From contig CAXMPG010000072.1 in the NCBI GenBank assembly GCA_964195485.1, positions 1 through 8,622 on the forward strand: 8,622 nt of DNA, written 5' to 3'. Below are positions 1-5,889 of the stretch, one piece after another. Source of the stretch: CAJXZP01 sp964195485. GTDB lineage: Bacteria; Bacteroidota; Bacteroidia; Flavobacteriales_G; Salibacteraceae. Position numbers and translations under genes: made by a program. The stretch's first letter is position 1. Every line of letters begins with the position of its first letter. The notes below the pieces were generated by a model. It searched no databases and had not been told where the DNA came from. It worked only from the letters and a program-made list of their open reading frames with translations.

Positions 1-1095
1 GTTTTTATAATGTTCAAAGGTTTCTAGCATCATTCCTCTAGCGCCAGAACCGCTTAAAGGTTTCATGAAAGCGGTAGGTAAAGCGGGAACAAAATCGGTG
101 TTAAAACCTAGGGAGCCAATTACCCATCCTAAGCCATCGGTAACATAATCCATAGTTCCAGAAGCTCTAAATACCCCAATGGCAACTAACATTCCAACTA
201 AGTAAGGAATGATAGTAATAGTGGTGCTAAAACCTTCTTTAGCGCCTTCAATAAACGATTCGTACACATTTACCTTTTTACGAAAAGCCATCCAGAAGAA
301 GGTGACTATAATGAGCATTAAAATGAAGTTACCTCCCACAGAAGTAACTATTTCTAGCGTGTCTTTAGGAAGTTGCATCAATCCATAAACTCCTGCCACA
401 ATTATGGCGGTAATCACCAATAACCCTAAGGCTAGTCCATTTTTAAATAGGTTTATTTTCTGATATATGGATACGGTAATCAATCCAACTAAGGTGGCAA
501 AATACGTGGCAATTAGAATAGGTATAAAAACATCGGTAGGATGAAGTGCTCCTGCTTGAGCGCGATACGCCATCACGCTTATGGGTATAATGGTTAACCC
601 AGAAGTATTTAGTACCAAGAACATAATCATGGCATTTGAAGCCGATTCTTTATTAGGATTAAGTTCTTGCAACCCTTTCATAGCTTTTAATCCCATTGGA
701 GTAGCAGAATTATCTAAGCCTAACATGTTAGCGGCAAAATTCATCATGATACTTCCAGTTACGGGATGACCTTCGGGTATTTCAGGGAATAACTTCTTGA
801 AAAACGGACTTACAAATTTGCTTAGTTTCTGAACAGCTCCTCCGTCTTCACCTATTTTCATAAAGCCCAACCACAAAGTCATTACGCCCATTAAATAAAG
901 CACAATACCAATAGAAGCTTCTGCCATATCAAAGGTGCTCGTCACCATGTCTGAAAAGACATTTAAATCAACCTCTGTGAAAATCACACCTAAAGTTTGC
1001 TCAAAATAATCCCTAAAAAAATAGCCAATCACACGTAGTAATGCAACTAGAAATCCGACCAAGAAAAAACCAATGAAAATATAATTTAGTACCAA
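1..1095 (-). CDS. SpmA-SpmB fused nucleoside-recognition (Gate) domain membrane protein, partial
   Basis: Continuous minus-strand reading frame giving 365 residues, with the 3' end beyond position 1. The protein is hydrophobic, with many membrane segments (about residues 4-24, 62-80, 154-176, 190-210, 219-240, 255-271 and 292-310). It has two halves. The first carries a SpmA-like signature at residues 117-139 (MMNFAANMLGLDNSATPMG then LKAM). The second carries a SpmB-like signature at 336-355 (VPALPTAFMKPLSGSGARGM). Both belong to the nucleoside-recognition Gate family. In Bacillus the two are separate spore-maturation proteins affecting spore dehydration; their transport role is not firmly known, and the fused form in non-sporulating Bacteroidota has no established function that I know of. 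No ATG lies between the upstream in-frame stop (near 1156) and the conserved region. TTG at 1093-1095 gives MVLNYIFIGFF, which resembles SpmA N-termini. The family is very likely; the start is fairly likely. Confidence 0.88.
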   Translation of the reverse strand, partial: MVLNYIFIGFFLVGFLVALLRVIGYFFRDYFEQTLGVIFTEVDLNVFSDMVTSTFDMAEASIGIVLYLMGVMTLWLGFMKIGEDGGAVQKLSKFVSPFFKKLFPEIPEGHPVTGSIMMNFAANMLGLDNSATPMGLKAMKGLQELNPNKESASNAMIMFLVLNTSGLTIIPISVMAYRAQAGALHPTDVFIPILIATYFATLVGLITVSIYQKINLFKNGLALGLLVITAIIVAGVYGLMQLPKDTLEIVTSVGGNFILMLIIVTFFWMAFRKKVNVYESFIEGAKEGFSTTITIIPYLVGMLVAIGVFRASGTMDYVTDGLGWVIGSLGFNTDFVPALPTAFMKPLSGSGARGMMLETFEHYKN

Positions 1096-1219
1096 AATGA
1101 AATGCTTTATGTAATTCTCGAAATTAGCGGAATATGGAGGTGTATCTATACCGGTTTAAATATTGTATGAACAGCGTAGTATTAGAAACTCTATTTATGG
1201 ATGTATTGGGTTTTTCAAT

Positions 1220-1250
1220 TTTGAAGGTGCGCGGTTTTTACCGATATTTG
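1220..1250 (+). promoter_or_regulatory. Bacteroidota-type promoter of the small lipoprotein gene
   Basis: TTTG at 1220-1223, then a 19-base spacer, then GATATTTG at 1243-1250, which matches the Bacteroidota -7 element TAnnTTTG at all but its first base. Transcription should begin near 1254-1257, about 20 bases before the ATG at 1275. This also argues against any start codon further upstream. Confidence 0.6.
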
Positions 1251-1274
1251 CACGAATATCAACAACCAAACAAA

Positions 1275-1745
1275 ATGAAAAATTCAAACTACTCGGTTTT
1301 AAATTTAATATCACTAATAGCTATAGGATTACTAACATTTGCTAGTTGTGGTAAAACACAAGAGGAGATAATTGAAGATATTACACCATCAGTTACCGCC
1401 AAAGTTAGTGGGCAAGATTGGACAACCAATATAGCAGCTGGTGTGAACAGTACGATATATGTTATTACGGCTTCTAAAGATAGAGAAGCTATAATTTTAA
1501 CTATCCCTACTAAAACAGTGGGCGTTTATCCAATTGATGGATTGGCTAATATGGCATCTTATGTGGCGGATATTGATAGTCTTTCAAACACTTATATAGC
1601 TTATTCAGGAAGTATTGAAATTAAAGATATGAACTTTGCGAGAACACAGTTTAACGGAACTTTTGAATTTACTGCTGTGAGTGCAGGTTTACTAGATACA
1701 ATTCAGGTTACCGGGGGTATTATGAATAATATTCCTACGAAATAA
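1275..1745 (+). CDS. Small putative lipoprotein, possibly DUF6252-like
   Basis: Encodes 156 residues. The N-terminus has a lysine, a hydrophobic stretch (about residues 9-22) and a lipobox-like TFASC with Cys25, so it is probably exported by Sec, lipidated and anchored in a membrane. The mature part is about 130 residues and probably all beta-strand. It includes VTAKVSGQDWTTN (40-52), FNGTFEFTAVSAG (126-138) and a C-terminal IQVTGGIMNNIP (143-154). This layout recalls small flavobacterial lipoproteins with the pattern 'A.v.G..W ... sGtFeFtA ... v.iT.G.F.NIP' (DUF6252 type). No catalytic motif is visible and the function is unknown. The frame stays open upstream to 1134, but the ATG at 1275 is preferred because the promoter at 1220-1250 lies inside that extension and the signal peptide starts here. 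The gene stands alone, divergent from the SpmA-SpmB gene and convergent with the yciO-like gene. Confidence 0.85.
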   Translation: MKNSNYSVLNLISLIAIGLLTFASCGKTQEEIIEDITPSVTAKVSGQDWTTNIAAGVNSTIYVITASKDREAIILTIPTKTVGVYPIDGLANMASYVADIDSLSNTYIAYSGSIEIKDMNFARTQFNGTFEFTAVSAGLLDTIQVTGGIMNNIPTK

Positions 1746-1763
1746 AAATAATTTTAATTTAAG

Positions 1764-1792
1764 AAAGCCGTATTTAGTACGGCTTTTTTTTT
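1764..1792. terminator. Rho-independent terminator shared by convergent genes
   Basis: Nine-bp stem AAAGCCGTA (1764-1772) and TACGGCTTT (1778-1786) around loop TTTAG, followed by an unbroken T run to 1792 on the plus strand. It lies 18 bases after the lipoprotein stop. On the minus strand the same hairpin is followed by a weaker, interrupted T-rich stretch, so it may also serve the yciO-like gene, whose stop codon (1791-1793) overlaps the end of the T run. Confidence 0.88.
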
Positions 1793-2411
1793 ACCCTTGA
1801 AAATCGCCTAACCCTTCACGAACCACTTCAAAGTCTTCATTGTTAATAACAACAATAGTAGAAGGAATGTTGTTACCGTACCCACCATCAATTACAATAT
1901 CTACTTGGTCTTTAAATCGTTCATAAATCATTTGAGGATCCATGGTGTATTCAATGAGTTCATCAATATCTATTACAGAAGTGGTAACAATAGGGTTACC
2001 GAGTTCTTCCACAATAGCTCTTGGAATTAAATGGTCTGGAACACGAATCCCAACTTCTTTCTTCTTAGTATTAAATACCTTGGGTACATTACTATTTGCA
2101 GGTAGAATGAAAGTGAAAGCTCCAGGTAAAGATTTTTTTAATACTCGAAAAACCGAATTTGGAATAGGTTTTACAAAACTAGCGAGATTACTTAGGTTAT
2201 GACAAACAATTGAAAGGTTTGCTTTCTTTGCTTTTGAGCCTTTAATTCTAGCTACCCGTTCTATGGCTTTGGGTTGCGTAATATCACAACCAACTCCGTA
2301 AACGGTATCTGTAGGAAAAATGATAACAGCACCGTTTCTTAGTGCTTTAACAATTTGTCCAATAACTTTTGAATCTGGTTTATCAGGATTTAACCTAATG
2401 TACTCGGCCAT
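1791..2411 (-). CDS. YrdC/YciO-fold protein, YciO type (often annotated as threonylcarbamoyl-AMP synthase)
   Basis: Encodes 206 residues, the same length as E. coli YciO, and resembles it along its whole length: PTDTVYGVGCD (33-43), LPGAFTFIL (95-103), the GIRVPDH region (121-127), VDIVIDGGYG (170-179), PSTIV (183-187) and VREGLGD (197-203) all have YciO counterparts. The fold binds nucleotide and RNA. The related TsaC/Sua5 enzymes make threonylcarbamoyl-AMP from threonine, bicarbonate and ATP for the t6A modification of tRNA. Here the TsaC K-x-R motif reads KGS (57-59) and the S-x-N motif reads SVI (145-147), so this looks like the YciO branch, whose role is less certain. It is a soluble cytoplasmic protein with no signal peptide. 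The ATG at 2411 is supported by a -7 box just upstream. It lies on the same strand as the beta-helix lipoprotein gene, 65 bases downstream of it, but probably has its own promoter. Confidence 0.9.
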   Translation of the reverse strand: MAEYIRLNPDKPDSKVIGQIVKALRNGAVIIFPTDTVYGVGCDITQPKAIERVARIKGSKAKKANLSIVCHNLSNLASFVKPIPNSVFRVLKKSLPGAFTFILPANSNVPKVFNTKKKEVGIRVPDHLIPRAIVEELGNPIVTTSVIDIDELIEYTMDPQMIYERFKDQVDIVIDGGYGNNIPSTIVVINNEDFEVVREGLGDFQG

Positions 2412-2430
2412 AACTATTCTTTTGAATTTT

Positions 2431-2438
2431 CAAAGGTA
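2431..2438 (-). promoter_or_regulatory. -7 promoter element of the yciO-like gene
   Basis: Read on the minus strand, TACCTTTG matches the Bacteroidota -7 consensus TAnnTTTG at every defined base. It ends 19 bases before the ATG at 2411, giving a leader of about 13-16 bases. No clear TTG is present 17-21 bases further upstream, so the -33 half is missing or degenerate and the assignment is moderate. Confidence 0.5.
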
Positions 2439-2476
2439 GAAGAATTCCTTAAATAGCTTAGTTTATTACTATTTAA

Positions 2477-3988
2477 CTAATACTCATAAACTCCCAAGTC
2501 AGGTAAGTTATCTCGTGAGTCTCCCTTAAGGTCTAAAAGTAAAGTGTCAGTCAACACTAGGTCTCCTTTATCAATTGCTCGTGATGAATCATGTAACAAA
2601 AAGTCATCTACGTAAGGGTCTATAAATAGAGGGTTGTTGTAAAGATTAGAAAATGGTTGTGATGGATTTAATACTATGTTTTCAAATTTCCCAGTTAATC
2701 CGGTATCCAAAGTGTCTTTAGTCGTTTTTAATACACAATTGGTGAATTTATAGGTGAAACCAGCGTTGAAAACAGAATCGGTAACGAGCTCTTCTTCGTT
2801 GGTTCCGTATACAATACTGTTGGCAAAGGTCACATCTAAATCTCCTGCAACTTCCAGTAAACCTCCATCTGTAGTAGGAAGGTTAAAGTAATTACTTAGA
2901 AGTACAGTTTCATCACTTCTGGTACCGAATCGCCAAAAATTGGTAATGGTTGAATGTAAAAACCGACTAGTTCCTGCGCCTTGTATCGCTAAGAGAATGT
3001 TTCCGGAATTAGCCAATAATAAATTGTCAGCTAGTATATTATGGTTTCGTACTAAAATTCCTAATCCCGCACTATTCTTAATGACTGTATTGTAAATTTT
3101 GATGTTGTTATTGGCTAATTGAGGCTCTCCATCTAAGTAAAATTCTTCTGCTTGAATACCAATAAACGCATTCTTAATAATCACATTATTAAAGGTATGA
3201 TCAGCAGGGCCCTCGTTTAGTATTATACGATCCCATTGTCCGGGCTGGTCATCGTAATACTCTTCTAATCGTGTACCTTGAAAAACAACTTCATTACCTT
3301 TTTCACCGTTAACATTTAACACCGAACCTCGGTAGGCCCAAAGACCACTCTGATCATAAAAGTGCAACTGGGTGCCAGGGGCAATATTTAAAGTAGTAGC
3401 AGAATCAACCATTAAGAAACCAAAGATTACGTGTGGTTTATCATTGGGTAAATTAACCACGTTTCCAATAGGATAGTAATCTGGGTAATCACTTACATGA
3501 GAAATAGGAGGGAGTCCATTAATGAAAATGTTTGCTTTGTAATAATAGGCATTTTGACCCCATGCCGAAAGAACCACAGTTTGAACGTTCCCATTGGTCT
3601 GGAAAACGACTTCATCAAAAATGACAAAAGGATTAGAGGTGTTGTTTGGGTCAATGGTTACTTCTGCAAATACAAAAGCACTATCATTTCCTTTAATTTC
3701 TAAATCAGAAAAAGTGATTCCGGGTTGACCGTTTACGTTTAACTGAAAATTAGAAACACTGCCGCCTTTCAATTCAATTTTAGATACAATTACCGATTCA
3801 GCATTACGATTATAAATCATGAATCTTCGAGTAGTTGAGCCCATTTGGGTGAAAACAGTATCAAAGGCTAAGGTATCGGTACTAAATGCAAGCTTTGCAG
3901 CTGGGTCATCAGTAATGATATCCTTTTTACACGAAACGGTAAACAATAAAACAATAACACCTAAAAGTGTGATGACGTTTTTTAACAT
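2477..3988 (-). CDS. Lipoprotein with predicted right-handed beta-helix (choice-of-anchor Q type)
   Basis: Encodes 503 residues from the ATG at 3986-3988. A typical Bacteroidota lipoprotein signal peptide comes first: MLKNV, a hydrophobic core (6-17) and lipobox TVSC with Cys20, followed by KKD. Residues about 33-142 (FSTDTLAFDTVF, then beta-rich sequence) look like an Ig-like domain of the kind that precedes surface repeats. Residues about 190-420 form a likely parallel beta-helix, with recurring short strands rich in N, V and I such as NNVIIKNAFIGIQ (267-279), NIKIYNTVIKNSAGLGI (295-311) and LHSTITNFW (344-352). The end (NNPLFIDP 451-458, SRAIDKGD 469-476, DSRDNLPDLGVYEY 490-503) matches the C-terminal signature seen in choice-of-anchor Q and polymorphic beta-helix proteins. 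It is probably on the cell surface or in the periplasm. Beta-helices often bind or cut polysaccharides, but I see no identifiable lyase active site. An in-frame TTG at 3997 is rejected because it lies in the -7 box. Confidence 0.88.
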   Translation of the reverse strand: MLKNVITLLGVIVLLFTVSCKKDIITDDPAAKLAFSTDTLAFDTVFTQMGSTTRRFMIYNRNAESVIVSKIELKGGSVSNFQLNVNGQPGITFSDLEIKGNDSAFVFAEVTIDPNNTSNPFVIFDEVVFQTNGNVQTVVLSAWGQNAYYYKANIFINGLPPISHVSDYPDYYPIGNVVNLPNDKPHVIFGFLMVDSATTLNIAPGTQLHFYDQSGLWAYRGSVLNVNGEKGNEVVFQGTRLEEYYDDQPGQWDRIILNEGPADHTFNNVIIKNAFIGIQAEEFYLDGEPQLANNNIKIYNTVIKNSAGLGILVRNHNILADNLLLANSGNILLAIQGAGTSRFLHSTITNFWRFGTRSDETVLLSNYFNLPTTDGGLLEVAGDLDVTFANSIVYGTNEEELVTDSVFNAGFTYKFTNCVLKTTKDTLDTGLTGKFENIVLNPSQPFSNLYNNPLFIDPYVDDFLLHDSSRAIDKGDLVLTDTLLLDLKGDSRDNLPDLGVYEY

Positions 3989-3994
3989 AAGTCG

Positions 3995-4023
3995 CAAAAA
4001 TAAGAACGCTTTTAATACGGCAA
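3995..4023 (-). promoter_or_regulatory. Promoter of the beta-helix lipoprotein, nearly abutting the start codon
   Basis: On the minus strand, TTG at 4023-4021, an 18-base spacer, then TATTTTTG at 4002-3995, an exact match to TAnnTTTG. The last base of the -7 box is only six bases before the ATG at 3988, so transcription should start within 0-5 bases of the start codon and the mRNA would be leaderless or nearly so. Confidence 0.6.
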
Positions 4024-4132
4024 CAGTTAATTTTTATTGTTTTGTAGGGGAGAAGAATTCCTTTTTCACAATGGAGTGTAAATAACTACAAGAAAGAATT
4101 TTAGAAAATTTAGTTTATCAATTTCATTTAAG

Positions 4133-4140
4133 TATATTTG
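4133..4140 (+). promoter_or_regulatory. -7 promoter element of rpmE2
   Basis: TATATTTG matches TAnnTTTG exactly. The -33 element is only approximate: TTTA at 4109-4112, with a 20-base spacer. Transcription would begin near 4144-4147, giving a leader of about 77-80 bases. That is far longer than the predicted leaders of the neighbouring genes. I see no strong hairpin or known ribosomal-protein leader motif in it. Confidence 0.55.
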
Positions 4141-4223
4141 CAGCCCGAAATTCAGGTTGATTTTACCAAGTGATTTGAGTGAAGGATTTAAATAGAACGA
4201 ACAGATTATAAAAATTATATAAG

Positions 4224-4481
4224 ATGAAAAAAGATATTCATCCATCGGAGTATAGATTAGTAGTGTTTAAAGACATGAGTACTGAAGATACTTTTTTAGG
4301 TAAAACAACTGCTAATACAGCGGATAAAATGGTTTGGGAAGACGGTAACGAATACCCACTTATCAAATTAGAGATTTCTGATAAATCTCACCCGTATTAT
4401 ACTGGTAAAATGCAATTTGTGGATACTGCAGGTAGAATTGACAAGTTCAAGACTAAATACTCGAAATTCAGCAAGAAATAA
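4224..4481 (+). CDS. rpmE2: 50S ribosomal protein L31, type B (zinc-independent)
   Basis: Encodes 85 residues, the normal length for type B L31. The sequence begins MKKDIHPSEYRLVVFKD, has the conserved SDKSHPYYTGKMQFVDTAGRIDKF segment (52-75) and ends in a basic tail KTKYSKFSKK. L31 bridges the two ribosomal subunits at the central protuberance. Zinc-containing L31 has a cysteine cluster; this protein has no cysteine at all, so it is the C-minus form that needs no zinc. In proteobacteria and actinobacteria the C-minus copy is often induced by zinc shortage under Zur, but I see no Zur-like palindrome here, and in Bacteroidota this form is commonly the regular one. The gene has its own promoter and terminator, so it is mainly expressed alone. 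Confidence 0.97.
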   Translation: MKKDIHPSEYRLVVFKDMSTEDTFLGKTTANTADKMVWEDGNEYPLIKLEISDKSHPYYTGKMQFVDTAGRIDKFKTKYSKFSKK

Positions 4482-4505
4482 GAATTTTAGTATTCTAAAA
4501 ATATT

Positions 4506-4537
4506 AAGCCCCTTCCTTTTTGGTTGGGGCTTTTTTT
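4506..4537 (+). terminator. Rho-independent terminator of rpmE2
   Basis: AAGCCCCTTCC (4506-4516) pairs with GGTTGGGGCTT (4522-4532) around a TTTTT loop. There are seven outer pairs and two inner pairs separated by a TT/TT internal mismatch. A run of seven T (4531-4537) follows. It lies 24 bases past the rpmE2 stop codon. Its loop and right arm also hold the possible -33 elements of the next gene's promoter. Confidence 0.9.
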
Positions 4538-4551
4538 ATTTGCTAAATTTG
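4520..4551 (+). promoter_or_regulatory. Promoter of the GlmU-like gene, overlapping the rpmE2 terminator
   Basis: TAAATTTG at 4544-4551 is an exact TAnnTTTG match. Two TTG triplets inside the terminator could be the -33 element: 4520-4522 (21-base spacer) or 4524-4526 (17-base spacer). Both spacers fall in the range reported for Bacteroidota. Transcription should begin near 4555-4558, only about 8-11 bases before the ATG at 4566. Confidence 0.6.
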
Positions 4552-4565
4552 GAAAAAATAAGAAA

Positions 4566-5759
4566 ATGAACGTAATACTTTTTGATGGTGATTCGCGCCA
4601 AAAATTGCTTCCATTAACCTACACTAGACCTGTTGGGAATTTGAGAATTGGTATTTTAACGATTAACGAAAAGTGGGATAGAGCGCTCAACACTTCGGTT
4701 TCTTATGCTACAGAAGATTATTTGGCAACAAAATTCCCTATAAAAAAGGGAATGGATAACCTCTTAATTAATGGCGGCCTTTGTCCGGATGGGAAGGTTG
4801 AAAAAGCCATTGAAAATTTACAGCCAGGTCAGAGCCTGAAAAAAGGAGATACTACTTTAGCAGTTCGTTTAGATTCAGATCAATTAGTAAGGTATTTGAA
4901 CGAGAAAGAGTTCAGCGGTTTTATAGGAATTCAATACGAAGAGGATGTTTTACTTATGGAGAACTCTTGGGATATTTTTGCTAAAAATGGAGAAGCGCTA
5001 GCGTTAGATTTTAAAGTGGTAACGGAGGGAAGAACTTCTCAGCCGTTGAGTAATTCCAATACCTTAATTGGTGATGCTATTTTTATTGAAGAAGGTGCTT
5101 CTGTTGAGGGAGCAATCATAAATACCACTTCAGGACCTGTTTATATTGGTAAAGATGCCGAGGTTATGGAAGGTTCTTTAATTCGAGGAGGGTTGGCTCT
5201 TTGCGAACATGCCGGATTAAAAATGGGGGCTAAAATTTACGGACCAACAACCATAGGCCCGCATAGTAAAGCGGGTGGTGAAGTAAGCAACTCTATTATT
5301 TATGGTTTTTCCAATAAAGGACATGATGGTTTTATTGGTAATACGGTGATTGGTGAGTGGTGTAACCTAGGCGCAGATACCAATACATCTAATCTTAAAA
5401 ATAACTATGCAAAAGTGAAATTGTGGAGTTATGAAACGCAACGTTTTGCGAATACTGGATTACAATTTTGTGGATTAATAATGGGTGATCATTCTAAATG
5501 TGGTATTAATACCATGTTTAATACTGGAACCGTAGTAGGCGTAAGTTCTAATATTTACGGAGCTGGATTTCCACGTAATTTCATTCCTTCGTTTGCTTGG
5601 GGTGGTTCTGGTGGAATGATGGAATTTCGATACAATAAAGCAGCCGAAGTTGCGCAAGCTATGATGGGTCGTAGAGGCCTATCATTTGATGAGGTAGAAG
5701 ATGGCATTGTGAAACACGTTTATGAGCTAACTGCCAATTTTAGAAAGAACTTAAAATAA
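4566..5759 (+). CDS. GlmU-like sugar-nucleotidyltransferase/hexapeptide acyltransferase family protein
   Basis: Encodes 397 residues, matching the Bacteroidota GlmU-family proteins of about 390-400 residues (the 'alternative bacterial GlmU' type, TIGR03991 as I recall it). Residues 1-30 (MNVILFDGD..., LLPLTYTRPVGNLRIG at 14-29) replace the normal nucleotidyltransferase loop GxGTRM. Residues about 165-335 form a left-handed beta-helix with hexapeptide-like turns (LIGDAIFIEEGASVEGAII, then PVYIGKDAEV at 191-200). They include VIGEWCNLGADTNTSN (261-276), the region that in GlmU binds acetyl-CoA and the acceptor sugar. Classical GlmU acetylates glucosamine-1-phosphate and then makes UDP-GlcNAc for peptidoglycan and LPS. 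That role is inferred here, and the uridylyl-transfer half is doubtful. The frame stays open back to a TTG at 4524, but that lies in the rpmE2 terminator and upstream of this gene's -7 box, so ATG 4566 is chosen. lon follows after 130 bases. Confidence 0.9.
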   Translation: MNVILFDGDSRQKLLPLTYTRPVGNLRIGILTINEKWDRALNTSVSYATEDYLATKFPIKKGMDNLLINGGLCPDGKVEKAIENLQPGQSLKKGDTTLAVRLDSDQLVRYLNEKEFSGFIGIQYEEDVLLMENSWDIFAKNGEALALDFKVVTEGRTSQPLSNSNTLIGDAIFIEEGASVEGAIINTTSGPVYIGKDAEVMEGSLIRGGLALCEHAGLKMGAKIYGPTTIGPHSKAGGEVSNSIIYGFSNKGHDGFIGNTVIGEWCNLGADTNTSNLKNNYAKVKLWSYETQRFANTGLQFCGLIMGDHSKCGINTMFNTGTVVGVSSNIYGAGFPRNFIPSFAWGGSGGMMEFRYNKAAEVAQAMMGRRGLSFDEVEDGIVKHVYELTANFRKNLK

Positions 5760-5760
5760 T

Positions 5761-5777
5761 TCGGACATTATTTCCGA
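5761..5777 (+). terminator. Weak hairpin after the GlmU-like gene
   Basis: TCGGA (5761-5765) and TCCGA (5773-5777) can pair around a seven-base loop, followed by TATTTTG. The stem has only five pairs and there is no proper T run, so some read-through into lon is likely. Confidence 0.25.
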
Positions 5778-5818
5778 TATTTTGTCGTTGTGTAATTGAA
5801 TTTGCTTTGGCATATCAA

Positions 5819-5847
5819 TTGACATTCGAAAACCGCTTCTAATTGTG
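5819..5847 (+). promoter_or_regulatory. Probable promoter of lon
   Basis: TTG at 5819-5821, an 18-base spacer, then TAATTGTG at 5840-5847, which has one mismatch to TAnnTTTG. Transcription would begin near 5851-5854, about 36-39 bases before the lon ATG. No CIRCE element or other recognisable heat-shock operator is visible in the 130-base gap. Confidence 0.45.
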
Positions 5848-5889
5848 AAATAATAATTTCCTTTTAGACACTTACCAAAAAAGAAATAG

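Noticed and set aside
1119..1126. Possible -7 box TAATTTCG (minus strand) for the SpmA-SpmB gene
   Set aside because: It has one mismatch and no TTG at the right spacing upstream, so it is too weak to list as a promoter.
1134..1274. Upstream in-frame extension of the small lipoprotein by 47 codons
   Set aside because: It contains the promoter at 1220-1250 and would place the signal peptide inside the protein.
3989..3997. TTG start giving three more residues for the beta-helix lipoprotein
   Set aside because: It overlaps the -7 box at 3995-4002, and the ATG at 3988 gives a standard lipoprotein signal peptide.
2438..4063. Thirteen-base repeat AGAAGAATTCCTT at 2438-2450 and 4051-4063, each upstream of a minus-strand gene
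   Set aside because: One such match is expected by chance in 8.6 kb of AT-rich DNA, and the two copies sit at different distances from their genes.
3819..4085. Plus-strand open frame of 88 codons opposite the start of the beta-helix lipoprotein
   Set aside because: It lies antisense to a well-supported gene, has no recognisable motif, and covers that gene's promoter.
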